Assembly (NCBI GenBank): GCA_015067895.1
Contig: SVLP01000003.1
Span: forward strand, 1 to 64,000
Source of the DNA: Oscillospiraceae bacterium
Lineage (GTDB): Bacteria; Bacillota_A; Clostridia; Oscillospirales; Oscillospiraceae
Direction of reading: 5' to 3'
Length of the DNA: 64,000 nt
In this document: piece after piece, positions 33,263-41,188 of the stretch
Numbering within the stretch: position 1 is the stretch's first letter
How the letters are laid out: every line of letters starts with the position of its first letter
Translations under genes and position numbers: made by a program
Notes under the pieces: generated by a model
Seen by the model: only the letters and a program-made list of their open reading frames with translations
Told to the model about the DNA's origin: nothing
Databases searched by the model: none

Positions 33263-33348
33263 AGATATAAGATATTAGTTATGAGATATTAGATATCCCA
33301 CTGTTTTACAGCCAATATCTAATATCTTTTATCTAATATCTGATATCT
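33263..33348. repeat. AGATATTAGATAT low-complexity palindrome
   Basis: Two 34-nt arms (33263-33296 and 33315-33348) are inverted copies with few mismatches, built from ATATTAGATAT-like words. It fills the gap between yhbY and nadD. Confidence 0.85.
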
Positions 33349-33354
33349 TTAGTT

Positions 33355-33825
33355 TCATTCCTCGCCGTGGAGCTGCTTCTCCCGGTTCCGCTCGATGGCC
33401 TTGTCGATGGCCTGCTGACGGAAATACTCGTTGCGGCGTTCCCGCTCGGCCTTGGCGACCAGGCGGCGCTGCTTTGCGCCCTTGCGGACGGGGTTGGACT
33501 TGCTTACGGGAGTGACCTTGCGCTTGGCGCGGCCCACCTGGTTCCGCTCCGCCTGGAGCTTCTCGCTGAAGCGGTAGATGACGAACTTGTTGCCCACACA
33601 GCTGACGCCGTCGGCACCGGTGGCCTCGCAGATGGCGTCGGACGTCTCACGAGGGGTCATCAGTGCGGTTTCGAGCACCTTGCCCTTGACCAGCTCCCGG
33701 TTGTCCAGCTGAATTTCGACATCGGCGATCAGCGCCTCGCTCACGCCGCCCTTGCCGACGATCAGGGTCGTCTCGATGGAATTTGCCTTGGCGCGCAGCT
33801 CGGCGCGCTCCTTACTTGTCAGCAT
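33355..33825 (-). CDS. yhbY: YhbY/CRM-domain RNA-binding protein with basic tail
   Basis: Ribosome-assembly-associated RNA-binding protein. Residues 1-97 form the CRS1-YhbY domain (LTSKERAELRAKANSIETTLIVGKGG, with the GKGG loop). Residues 98-156 are a highly basic extension (RAKRKVTP...RKGAKQRR...RNREKQLH) absent from the roughly 96-aa Bacillus YhbY and probably adding non-specific RNA binding. It overlaps rdgB by 14 bp and precedes nadD, a common Firmicute order. Confidence 0.9.
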   Translation of the reverse strand: MLTSKERAELRAKANSIETTLIVGKGGVSEALIADVEIQLDNRELVKGKVLETALMTPRETSDAICEATGADGVSCVGNKFVIYRFSEKLQAERNQVGRAKRKVTPVSKSNPVRKGAKQRRLVAKAERERRNEYFRQQAIDKAIERNREKQLHGEE

Positions 33826-34417
33826 AGCCTGCCTCCTTGAGTTTTTCGTAAAGTACCTTCAAGGCATTTCCCCGGTGGGAGACGGCATTCTTCTCTTCGG
33901 AAGGCATCTCCGCAGTGGTCATGCCCGCAGGGGGATAGTAGAAAATGGGGTCGTAGCCGAAGCCGTTTTCGCCCTTCGGCTCCCGGGTCAGCTCGCCGTG
34001 GATCTCGCCCCGGGCCTGGATGACCCGGCCGTCGGGCTCGACCAGGGTGATGACGGCCACGAAGGCCGCCTGACGCTGCCCGTCGGGCACATGCTCGGTA
34101 TTCTTCAGCAGCAGCATCTTCCGGTCATGGTCGGTCATGGTGGGGTCACCGCCGTAGCGGGCGGAGTAGACGCCGGGCGCACCGCCCAGGGCATCCACCA
34201 CGATGCCGGAGTCGTCGGCCATAGCGGGCAGGCCGGTGGCCTGCATGACGGCGTTGGCCTTGAGGAAGGAATTCTCCTCGAAGGTGGTTCCGGTCTCCTC
34301 CACATCGATGTCGATGCCAAGCTCCGACTGGAGAATCAGCTCGATGCCGAGCTTCCGGGTGATGGCGTCGATCTCAACGAGCTTGTGGGGATTCTTACTT
34401 GCCAAAACAACTTTCAT
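33812..34417 (-). CDS. rdgB: RdgB/HAM1 dITP/XTP pyrophosphatase
   Basis: House-cleaning enzyme that hydrolyses non-canonical purine NTPs (dITP, XTP) to monophosphates. The 201 aa start MKVVLASKNPHKLVEI, the family P-loop-like substrate motif, and contain GTTFEENSFLKA, MADDSGIVVDALGGAPGVYSARYGG and GENGFGYDPIFYYPP. Its ATG shares a base with the ftsY stop (TAATG), and it overlaps yhbY. Length and motifs are complete. Confidence 0.97.
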   Translation of the reverse strand: MKVVLASKNPHKLVEIDAITRKLGIELILQSELGIDIDVEETGTTFEENSFLKANAVMQATGLPAMADDSGIVVDALGGAPGVYSARYGGDPTMTDHDRKMLLLKNTEHVPDGQRQAAFVAVITLVEPDGRVIQARGEIHGELTREPKGENGFGYDPIFYYPPAGMTTAEMPSEEKNAVSHRGNALKVLYEKLKEAGYADK

Positions 34418-35331
34418 TATTTGCTCTCCTCCAGCAGGGCCTCCACGAAGGGCAGGCCTTCGAAGGGCATCAGATCCTCGGCCTTCTCGCCCACGCCGAT
34501 GAACTTGACGGGGATCTGGAGCTCGTCGGCCACGGCGATGACGATGCCGCCCTTGGCGGTGCCGTCCAGCTTGGTCAGGGCGATGGAGGTGACACCGGCG
34601 ATCTCCTTGAAGGTCTTGGCCTGGATCAGGCCGTTCTGGCCGGTGGTGCCGTCCAGCACCAGCAGGGTCTCGCGGCTGCAGCCGGGCAGCTCCCGGTCAA
34701 CGATGCGGCTGATCTTGTTCAGCTCGTTCATCAGATTCTGCTTGTTGTGCAGTCTGCCTGCGGTATCGATGAGGATCACGTCCACATCCTTGGCCTTGGC
34801 GGACTGGATGCCGTCATAGACCACGGAAGCGGGGTCGGCACCCTCGTGCTGGCGGACGATGGCGGCGCCGGAGCGCTCCGCCCAGATCTCCAGCTGATCG
34901 GCAGCGGCAGCGCGGAAGGTATCACCGGCAACCAGCAGCACCTTCTTGCCCTCATTTACCATCCGGGTGGCGATCTTGCCGATGGTAGTGGTCTTGCCCA
35001 CGCCATTGACGCCGATGACCAGCACAACGCTGGGCTTGGTGTGCAGCTGCAGGGCGGTGTCGTCGATGTAGAGCATCTCGGCCAGGATCATCTTCAGATA
35101 TTCCCGGGCCTCCTCGGTGGTCTGCATCTTCTTCTCCCGGGCCACTGCACGAAGCCGCTCCACAGCCTTGGTGGCGGTGTTCACGCCCAGATCCGCCAGG
35201 ATCAGGCAGTCGGTCAGCTCCTCGTAAAAATCATCATCGATCTCGCCGCCGATGAAGATGGCATCCAGGGTGTTGGCCATCGCCTTCTTGGTCTTGGCAA
35301 GACCCTCTTTAATTTTGTCGAAAAAACCCAT
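34417..35331 (-). CDS. ftsY: FtsY signal recognition particle receptor
   Basis: Membrane-associated SRP GTPase that docks SRP-ribosome complexes to the Sec translocon. The 304-aa protein has the short N-domain without the long acidic A-domain of E. coli. The G elements are GVNGVGKTTTIGKIA (G1), DTAGRLHNKQNLMNEL (G3) and LTKLDGTAKGG (G4). It lies downstream of smc, as in Bacillus (smc-ftsY), with an AATTTGTAATT palindrome between. The partner ffh is not in the window. Confidence 0.97.
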   Translation of the reverse strand: MGFFDKIKEGLAKTKKAMANTLDAIFIGGEIDDDFYEELTDCLILADLGVNTATKAVERLRAVAREKKMQTTEEAREYLKMILAEMLYIDDTALQLHTKPSVVLVIGVNGVGKTTTIGKIATRMVNEGKKVLLVAGDTFRAAAADQLEIWAERSGAAIVRQHEGADPASVVYDGIQSAKAKDVDVILIDTAGRLHNKQNLMNELNKISRIVDRELPGCSRETLLVLDGTTGQNGLIQAKTFKEIAGVTSIALTKLDGTAKGGIVIAVADELQIPVKFIGVGEKAEDLMPFEGLPFVEALLEESK

Positions 35332-35353
35332 TGTTGACTCCTTTCAGTCGTCA

Positions 35354-35427
35354 AATTATAAATTACGAATTACAAATTACAAATTTTGTTTCCCCAATTT
35401 GTAATTTGTAATTTTGAATTTGTAATT
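35354..35427. repeat. AATTTGTAATT low-complexity palindrome
   Basis: Two 32-nt arms (35354-35385, 35396-35427) of AATTACAAATT-like words in inverted order, filling the smc-ftsY gap. Its extreme AT content contrasts with the flanking genes. Confidence 0.85.
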
Positions 35428-35431
35428 AGCA

Positions 35432-38400
35432 TTACTCTGTAATGCCTAAGTATTCTTCCATCTGATTCAGATCCAGTCTCAGCAGCTTACTGACGCCCTG
35501 CTCCTGCATGGTGACGCCGTAGAGGACGTCGGCGGCCTCCATGGTGCCGCGCCGGTGGGTGATGACGATGAACTGCGTTTTCTGGCTCAGGTTGTGCAGG
35601 TAATTGGCGTAGCGTTCCACGTTCCGGTCGTCCAATGCTGCGTCGATCTCGTCGAGCATGCAGAAGGGGGTGGGCCGGACTTTCAGGATGGCAAAATACA
35701 GTGCGATGGCCACGAAGGCCTTCTCGCCGCCGGAAAGCAATGTGATGGTCTTGACCTGCTTTCCGGGGGGCTGGACGCGAATTTCAATGCCGCAGGACAG
35801 GGGGTTCTGGGGATCCTCCAATATCAGCTGTCCCCTGCCGCCGCCGAACATCTCCTCGAAGGTCTTGCCGAAGTAGTGGTCGATCTTGGCAAATTCCTCC
35901 ACGAAGATGGTGGTCATCTCCTGGGTGATGCCCCGGATGATGGACTCCAGCTCCCGCTTGGAGGTCAAAACATCGTCCCGCTGGGAGGCTAAGTAGGTGT
36001 AACGCTCGTTGACCCGGGCGTACTCCTCGATGGCACCCAGGTTGGGAGTGCCGAGGCCGCTGATCTTGCGCTTGAGCTCCGCGATGCGGCGGTTGCCTGC
36101 TGTGACGGAATCGATGTGGCCCCGCTTCTCCGGGGCGGTGCCGGGGGTCAGGCCGTAGCTGTCCCAGAGCTTGTCCACGATCTGCCGCTCCTCCATGTTG
36201 GCGGTGAGCTTCTTCTGCTCCAGCAATGCGCAGGCCCGCTCCATGTTCAGGATGTCCTTGCTCTTCTCCTGGCTCTCCCGCTCGGCCCTGGTCTTGGCGG
36301 CCTCGATGTCCGCCCGGTGGGTCAGGACGCCGCTGAGCTTCTCCCGGACGGCGGTGAGATTCTGTTCGTTATCCGCCTGCTGGCGGGAAATATCCTCGAT
36401 CTGTGCCTGTAGCCGCAGGTTGTCGGCTTCCATGGCTTCCACAACGGACAGCTTCTGCTGCCGGTCTCCCTCCAGGGAGATCTGCAGCTGCCGCAGATCC
36501 TCCACATGGCTCAGAGCCGTGGTGCGCTCGGCCTCCATGGCGGCGGACTCGGTGCGAAGCTGGGTCATCCGCTCGCTCAGGTCATTGGTGCGCTTGGCGG
36601 TCTCGGATTCCTCGCCCTCCAGGGTTGCCAGGGTGGCTTCCGTCTCGGTCAGCTGGATGGTGAAGACCTGCACCTTGGCCTCCTGGGCGGCCAGCCGCTG
36701 ACGGTCGGCGTCCAGCCGTTCGGTGATGGTCTTCTGCTCCCGCTCGGCGGACTGGGCGGCCTCCTCCACGGCGTTCAGCAGGATCTCATACTGCTTCTGC
36801 TGGCCCTGGAGCAGGAGCACCTGATCCTCGGCCTCGCGAAGCCGGTCACGGGCGGCGGTGAGCTGGAACTCCACCTCATCCACAGAACGCTGGGCTTCCT
36901 TCAGCTCAGTCTCCCGTGCGGCTTTTTCGGCGGTCAGCTCCTGCTCCCGCTTCGTCAGCTTCTCCAGCTCATTGGCCCGGGAGAGGATGCCCGCTTCCTT
37001 ATTGACGGAACCGCCGGTCATGGAGCCGCCGGCGTTCATGACCTGACCGTCCAACGTGACGATCTTGAAGCGGTTTCTGTAATTTCTCGCCATGGCGATG
37101 GCGCAGTCGATGTTTTCACAGATGACGGTGCGGCCCAGCAGATTCTCCACGATGCCCCGGTAGCGGTCATCGCTTCTGACCAGGTCGCTGGCCACGCCCA
37201 CGAAGCCCCGCTGGGCTTCCAGGCCGTTCTCCTGGAGCCGCCGTCCGCTGATGGTGTTTAAGGGAAGGAAGGTGGCACGGCCTCCGCCGGTACGCTTCAG
37301 GTAGCCGATGGCGGCCTTGCCGTCGGCTTCGGAGCCGACGACGATCTGCTGCATGGCGCCGCCCAGGGCGATCTCGATGGCGACGGTGAACTCGTCGTCC
37401 GTGCGGATCAGCCGGGAGACGGGGCCGTGGATGTTTTGCAGACGGCCCCGCTGGGCCTCCTGCATGACCATCCGGACGGATTTCTGGTAGCTTTCGAAAT
37501 CCCGCTCCATGGCCCGGAAGACCCGTGCCTTGGCGCTGACGCTGTCCAGCTCGCCGGTTAAGCTGCGGATCTCCTGGCCCAGGCCGTCCCGCTTCTGGAT
37601 ACGGGCATTTCGGCGCAGGTCGTAGCCCGCGATGGTGTTCTGGGCGGCGGTGACCTGCTCCTTCGCGGAAGTCAGCGTGCGGGTGCAGGCATCCATCGCC
37701 AGCTGGGCGTCCTTCCGGCGGCCGGAGCCTGCGGCCAGGTCTTCACTGAGCTGCTCCTGCCGCTCCTTGAGCTGGCGGATGCTCTCCTCCAGTGCCCGGA
37801 CGTCCGCGCCCCGGCCCGCGATCTCGGAGGTGAGGGTGGTCTGCTTCGCCCGGAGCTCCAGGAACTGCTTGGTTCTGCCCTGGGCGTTTGCCGTCATGGC
37901 GGTCAGCTCGGTCTGGAGCTGATCGAGGATGCGGCGGTGGGAAGCCATGGCGGTGTCCAGCTCGCCGATGCGCGCTCTGGTCTGGGCGATCTGGGTATCG
38001 ATGCCGCCGCTGCGGCTCTCGGAGCCTGCCAGCTCCTCCCGGATGCGGCGGATGTTGCTGTCGTTATTTTCCACGTTGCTGCGCAGCACGGCCATCTGAC
38101 CGGCCAACTGCTCGCGGGATGCCTCCATGAGGGAGGATTCGATGCGCACGGCTTCCAGCTGGGCATCCGCTTCCCGGAGCCTGCCGCCCAACTGCTCAGC
38201 CTGACGGTAGAGCTCATCCAGGTTATCCTTCTCCTGCTGGAGGACGAAGGCGGCGGAGGTATAGTCCTCCTCGGCCTTTTTGGCGGCTGCGGAGAGCCTG
38301 GCCAGGGTGTCCAGCCAGACGGCCACCTCCACGCCCATGAGCTCGTCCTTGAGCTCCAGGTATTTTTTCGCCTTTTCCGACTGGTTTTTCAGGGGCTCCA

Positions 38401-39004
38401 GCTGCAATTCCAGCTCGGAGACCTTGTCGCCGATGCGCAGGAGGTTGTCCTCGGTGTGCATAAGCTTGCGCTCGGTCTCCTCCTTGCGGTGGCGGTATTT
38501 GCTGATGCCTGCGGCCTCTTCAAAAATCTCACGGCGGTCGCCGGATTTCAGGGACAGGATCTCGTCGATGCGGCCCTGGCCGATGTTGGAGTAGCCCTCC
38601 CGGCCCAGGCCCGTGTCCATGAACATCTCGTGGATGTCCTTCAGGCGGGCGGACTGCTTGTTGATGTAAAATTCACTGTCGCCGGAGCGGTAGTAGCGGC
38701 GGGTGACCATGACCTCGTCGGCATCATAGGGCAGCGCCCGATCCGAATTGTCCAGGGTCAGCGTCGCCTCGGCAAAGCCCACGGCCTTGCGCTTCTGGGT
38801 GCCGCCGAAAATGACGTCCTCCATCTTGGCGCCGCGCAGGGTCTTGCTGCTCTGCTCGCCCATGACCCAGAGGATGGCGTCAGAAATATTCGATTTGCCG
38901 GAGCCGTTGGGGCCGACGATGGCGGTGATGTCATCGCCGAACCGGATCAGCGTCTTATCCGGGAAGGACTTGAAGCCCTGTACTTCCAATGATTTAAGAA
39001 CCAC
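35432..39004 (-). CDS. smc: Chromosome partition protein SMC
   Basis: Condensin ATPase that compacts and segregates chromosomes with ScpA/ScpB. The 1190 aa show the full plan: Walker A GPNGSGKS (31-38) and a long coiled coil. The hinge lies at about 510-680 (glycine-rich GGAMQQIVVGSEADGKAAI and MNAGGSMTGGS). A second coil follows, then the signature LSGGEKAF (about 1090) and Walker B CMLDEIDAALDD. The start is a GTG with GAGG 8 nt upstream. It has a promoter at 39040-39068 and heads a run smc-ftsY-rdgB-yhbY-nadD. Confidence 0.98.
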   Translation of the reverse strand: MVLKSLEVQGFKSFPDKTLIRFGDDITAIVGPNGSGKSNISDAILWVMGEQSSKTLRGAKMEDVIFGGTQKRKAVGFAEATLTLDNSDRALPYDADEVMVTRRYYRSGDSEFYINKQSARLKDIHEMFMDTGLGREGYSNIGQGRIDEILSLKSGDRREIFEEAAGISKYRHRKEETERKLMHTEDNLLRIGDKVSELELQLEPLKNQSEKAKKYLELKDELMGVEVAVWLDTLARLSAAAKKAEEDYTSAAFVLQQEKDNLDELYRQAEQLGGRLREADAQLEAVRIESSLMEASREQLAGQMAVLRSNVENNDSNIRRIREELAGSESRSGGIDTQIAQTRARIGELDTAMASHRRILDQLQTELTAMTANAQGRTKQFLELRAKQTTLTSEIAGRGADVRALEESIRQLKERQEQLSEDLAAGSGRRKDAQLAMDACTRTLTSAKEQVTAAQNTIAGYDLRRNARIQKRDGLGQEIRSLTGELDSVSAKARVFRAMERDFESYQKSVRMVMQEAQRGRLQNIHGPVSRLIRTDDEFTVAIEIALGGAMQQIVVGSEADGKAAIGYLKRTGGGRATFLPLNTISGRRLQENGLEAQRGFVGVASDLVRSDDRYRGIVENLLGRTVICENIDCAIAMARNYRNRFKIVTLDGQVMNAGGSMTGGSVNKEAGILSRANELEKLTKREQELTAEKAARETELKEAQRSVDEVEFQLTAARDRLREAEDQVLLLQGQQKQYEILLNAVEEAAQSAEREQKTITERLDADRQRLAAQEAKVQVFTIQLTETEATLATLEGEESETAKRTNDLSERMTQLRTESAAMEAERTTALSHVEDLRQLQISLEGDRQQKLSVVEAMEADNLRLQAQIEDISRQQADNEQNLTAVREKLSGVLTHRADIEAAKTRAERESQEKSKDILNMERACALLEQKKLTANMEERQIVDKLWDSYGLTPGTAPEKRGHIDSVTAGNRRIAELKRKISGLGTPNLGAIEEYARVNERYTYLASQRDDVLTSKRELESIIRGITQEMTTIFVEEFAKIDHYFGKTFEEMFGGGRGQLILEDPQNPLSCGIEIRVQPPGKQVKTITLLSGGEKAFVAIALYFAILKVRPTPFCMLDEIDAALDDRNVERYANYLHNLSQKTQFIVITHRRGTMEAADVLYGVTMQEQGVSKLLRLDLNQMEEYLGITE

Positions 39005-39039
39005 TTGCGTAACCTCAAATGTCTATAATGAATCAGTTT

Positions 39040-39068
39040 ATTATACCGGGGAATCCGCATAAATGCAA
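39040..39068 (-). promoter_or_regulatory. smc promoter
   Basis: Minus strand TTGCAT (39063-39068), 17-bp spacer, TATAAT (39040-39045), about 36 nt before the GTG start. Confidence 0.7.
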
Positions 39069-39096
39069 GAAATATTTCCCGCAAACAGGAAAAAGG

Positions 39097-39124
39097 GCGC
39101 GTTGCAAAAAGCTTTGCAACGCGC
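39097..39124. terminator. Hairpin upstream of smc
   Basis: GCGCGTTGCAAA and its complement form a 12-bp stem with an AAGC loop. On the minus strand CCTTTTTCC follows, so it can terminate the upstream PadR operon just before the smc promoter. Confidence 0.65.
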
Positions 39125-39140
39125 TCAAATCAATCCAATC

Positions 39141-39276
39141 GTCCCGAAGGGACACCATAACCGCCGCCCAAGCGGCGATTTCACACAGCCGCAGGCTGTA
39201 TTTCACATGGCGTAAGCCATATTTCACACGCCGTCAGGCGTATTTCATTGGAGCTGCTGCATTTTGCAACAGCTCC
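39141..39276. repeat. Tandem mini-hairpin array with ATTTCAC linkers
   Basis: Six short stem-loops follow one another: 39141-39153, 39162-39177, 39185-39199, 39207-39220, 39228-39241 and 39250-39276. Each stem sequence differs, but units 2-5 are each followed by ATTTCAC (ATTTCAT after the fifth) at 39178, 39200, 39221 and 39242, a period of about 21-22 nt. Linkers are conserved while stems vary and stay paired. It fills the gap between the PadR-operon membrane gene and smc. It is not a CRISPR array: units are too short and are self-complementary. Confidence 0.85.
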
Positions 39277-39282
39277 CCATGT

Positions 39283-39774
39283 TCATGCCTTTTTCATGTG
39301 ATTCAGCTTCCACCAGCCCAGCAAGCCCATGACCAGCACCAGCAGCCACATCAGCCAGTCATAGCCGGGGCCGGTGCTGGTGGTGACGAAGATGGCAGTG
39401 GGGCCGTCGGCTCCGCCGATGATGCCGATTTCGGAGGGGTGGTTCATGGTCAGATTCAGCAGCCACACCAGCAGGCCGAGGATGCCCTCAAAGATCAGCA
39501 TCACCCCCGCGATCACCGCCGCAGCCAGCGCCGCCCAGCGCCATTTGCTCTTTGAGTAGGCGTATTCCTTCATCTGTTCGTTCAGCTCCGCCGCCACCGC
39601 TTTGGGCGTACCCAGCTCTGCGCAGATCTCCTCGTCGGTCTGCCCGGCCTCCCGGCGGGCGGCCACGGAGCTTTGCAGATCGGTCATGACCCGCACCTTC
39701 ACATCCCGGGGCAGGTTCAGCTTGCGCTCGATGGCGGTCATATAGCGTTTCATCTGTTTCTGTTCCTTTGTCAT
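39283..39774 (-). CDS. HAAS/DUF1700-like membrane protein with GGADGPT motif
   Basis: Membrane protein of unknown function, 163 aa. Residues 1-75 are a soluble helical domain (YMTAIERKLNLPRDVKVRVMTDL ... AELGTPKAVAAELNEQ) resembling the HAAS/DUF1700 module common beside PadR regulators. Membrane segments follow at about 80-108 and 138-158. Between them lies GIIGGADGPTAIFVT (117-131), strikingly like the GGADGPT motif of the beta subunit of sodium-pumping decarboxylases, though the rest of that protein is missing. It is the last gene of the PadR operon, starting in an ATGA overlap. Confidence 0.75.
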   Translation of the reverse strand: MTKEQKQMKRYMTAIERKLNLPRDVKVRVMTDLQSSVAARREAGQTDEEICAELGTPKAVAAELNEQMKEYAYSKSKWRWAALAAAVIAGVMLIFEGILGLLVWLLNLTMNHPSEIGIIGGADGPTAIFVTTSTGPGYDWLMWLLVLVMGLLGWWKLNHMKKA

Positions 39775-40253
39775 ACCTCTGCCTCCAAAAGCTGCTGTAG
39801 TGTCAGGATGCGGTACTGTCTTTCCGCTGCGGCCCGGTCGGGAAAGATCTCGATGTCGCCGCAGACGACCATCGTCTCCCGCCAGGAGCGGCCCATGTCC
39901 GTCAAATCTTTGCCGACCGGCACGATTCGATGGCAGACAAACATGGGGTCGATGTAGTATAATGGAGCTGACCAGTCCAGCCCCGGCTCCTCTGTGAAGA
40001 CGAAATGGCCGCCGCAGCTGTCATGGGCGAAGACCGTGGTCTTCGGCACGGTGTAAAAGGGCTTCTCCAACGTTTCATCGTCGAACCAAAAACGCAGGTC
40101 ACACTCCTGGGCCAGCCGGAGGGCCAGGGGGAGCATCCGGTATTTGGCGGGCTCCGTGTGGAGCTCCACGCCGGTGAGGATCAGCTCCGTCCCCGGTTCC
40201 GGGAGGATGCCGATGCAGCCCGGCTCGGTGGTCATGTCGCAGTAGACCTTCAT
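39771..40253 (-). CDS. Hypothetical protein in PadR operon
   Basis: Not recognised. The 160-aa protein is acidic, without signal peptide or membrane segment. Visible stretches are CDMTTEPGCIGILPEPGTELILTG near the N-terminus, FWFDDETLEKPFYTVPKTTVFAHDSCGGHF in the middle, and a C-terminal RAAAERQYRILTLQQLLEAE helix. Several aromatic and cysteine residues suggest a compact beta-rich fold, but no catalytic motif stands out. ATGA overlaps on both sides (with padR and with the HAAS-like gene) show tight co-translation with the membrane protein, so it may act with it or modulate it. Confidence 0.7.
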   Translation of the reverse strand: MKVYCDMTTEPGCIGILPEPGTELILTGVELHTEPAKYRMLPLALRLAQECDLRFWFDDETLEKPFYTVPKTTVFAHDSCGGHFVFTEEPGLDWSAPLYYIDPMFVCHRIVPVGKDLTDMGRSWRETMVVCGDIEIFPDRAAAERQYRILTLQQLLEAEV

Positions 40254-40591
40254 GCGTCCTCCCTCCCGAAGCTGTCCACAGTGGCGGAAAACTGCCGCCA
40301 GACCTCCCGGCGGCGCAGGGCCTCCTGTTTTCCCGGCTCGGTGGCGGCGTAGATCTTCTTGGGAGCCGTCCTGCCCTCCCCCGCCGACCAGCTGGCCGCG
40401 ATGAAGCCGTCGTCCTCCAGCCGGTAGAGGATGGGGTACAGCGTCCCCTCCTTCAAGGTGAAGAGCCCGCCGGAGCGGTGCTTCAGCCAGCCCAGCAGCT
40501 CATAGCCGTAGGTGGGCCCGGCACAGACCCGCTCCAGCACCAGCAGTTCCAGCACACCCTTTTTCAGCTGCTGCAAAAATCGATCTTCCAT
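40250..40591 (-). CDS. PadR-family transcriptional regulator
   Basis: Winged-helix repressor, 113 aa. It has the PadR core QLKKGVLELLVLERV...TYGYELLGWLKHR and the wing/recognition segment LKEGTLYPILYRLEDDGFI. The start at 40591 (MEDRFLQQ) has GAGG at 6 nt; an ATG six codons upstream lacks an SD. It is first in the operon. A perfect TTAGTA-A-TACTAA dyad (40615-40627) touches the -10 element, the expected place for an autorepression site. PadR next to a HAAS/DUF1700 protein is a recurrent pairing in Firmicutes. Confidence 0.92.
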   Translation of the reverse strand: MEDRFLQQLKKGVLELLVLERVCAGPTYGYELLGWLKHRSGGLFTLKEGTLYPILYRLEDDGFIAASWSAGEGRTAPKKIYAATEPGKQEALRRREVWRQFSATVDSFGREDA

Positions 40592-40614
40592 AGAAACCTC
40601 GCATTTCAAATCGT

Positions 40615-40627
40615 TTAGTAATACTAA
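40615..40627 (-). promoter_or_regulatory. Candidate PadR operator
   Basis: Perfect dyad TTAGTA-A-TACTAA directly downstream of, and sharing one base with, the -10 of the padR promoter. Binding would block transcription initiation. The dyad is seen; the binder is inferred. Confidence 0.55.
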
Positions 40628-40655
40628 GTATATATCAGATCCCTCCCCCTGTCAA
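40627..40655 (-). promoter_or_regulatory. padR operon promoter
   Basis: Minus strand TTGACA (40650-40655), 17-bp spacer, TATACT (40627-40632). Confidence 0.85.
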
Positions 40656-40844
40656 CCCGGGCTTTTCAGTAAAATAATTTACTTTTCCAGGTTTACAGAA
40701 CTTTTTCCGCCCCCAGCCCCATCTTCCAATCCCGTGACTTTCTGACGCGGTACTAAAAATTCCCATAACAATCGACAAATATGGTCATAAATTCTTTCCA
40801 CAAGCAAATAGATGCTCGCTACACTATGGATAGGGGTGATCAAT

Positions 40845-41138
40845 ATGGTAGAATTTGCATTAAGGCTCAGACAGCTCCGCAAGGACAAGCATCTGACCCA
40901 GGCTCAGGTGGCCAGCCGGATCGGCGTCACGCCGTCCATGGTCTCCTCCTACGAGACGGATATCCGTCTGCCGTCCTACGACGTGATGATGCGCATCGCC
41001 GATGTTTTTGGTGTCACGGTGGATTACCTGCTGTGCCGCCAGGAGAAGCGGTTCGTGGACATCTCCGATCTGACGGAGGAGGAAGCAAGCGTGGTGTGCA
41101 GCGTGGTGGAAGTCCTGCGCAAAAAGCACGAGTCCTGA
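40845..41138 (+). CDS. Xre-family HTH regulator
   Basis: Small transcription factor, 97 aa. A cro/C1-type helix-turn-helix occupies residues 5-60 (LRQLRKDKHLTQAQVASRIGVTPSMVSSYETDIRLPSYDVMMRIADVFGVTVDYLL). A short helical tail (LTEEEASVVCSVVEVLRKKHES) probably dimerises. The start at 40845 follows a GGGGTGAT SD; upstream in-frame TTG/ATG codons lack one. It faces the PadR operon divergently; 40656-40844 holds only weak promoter-like sequence (TTCCAC/TACACT, 18-bp spacer). Targets are unknown. Confidence 0.88.
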   Translation: MVEFALRLRQLRKDKHLTQAQVASRIGVTPSMVSSYETDIRLPSYDVMMRIADVFGVTVDYLLCRQEKRFVDISDLTEEEASVVCSVVEVLRKKHES

Positions 41139-41150
41139 ATCAAAGAGCAA

Positions 41151-41184
41151 AAAGCAGCGTACCGATTTTCCGGTACGCTGCTTT
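41151..41184. terminator. Bidirectional terminator HTH/rnc
   Basis: A 14-bp perfect stem (AAAGCAGCGTACCG and complement) with a 6-nt loop. TTTTTTG follows on the plus strand, TTTTTGCTC on the minus strand. Confidence 0.92.
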
Positions 41185-41188
41185 TTTG

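Noticed and set aside
39141..39276. Possible CRISPR array
   Set aside because: Linkers are only 7 nt, the variable parts are self-complementary and 13-17 nt long, and no cas genes are present.
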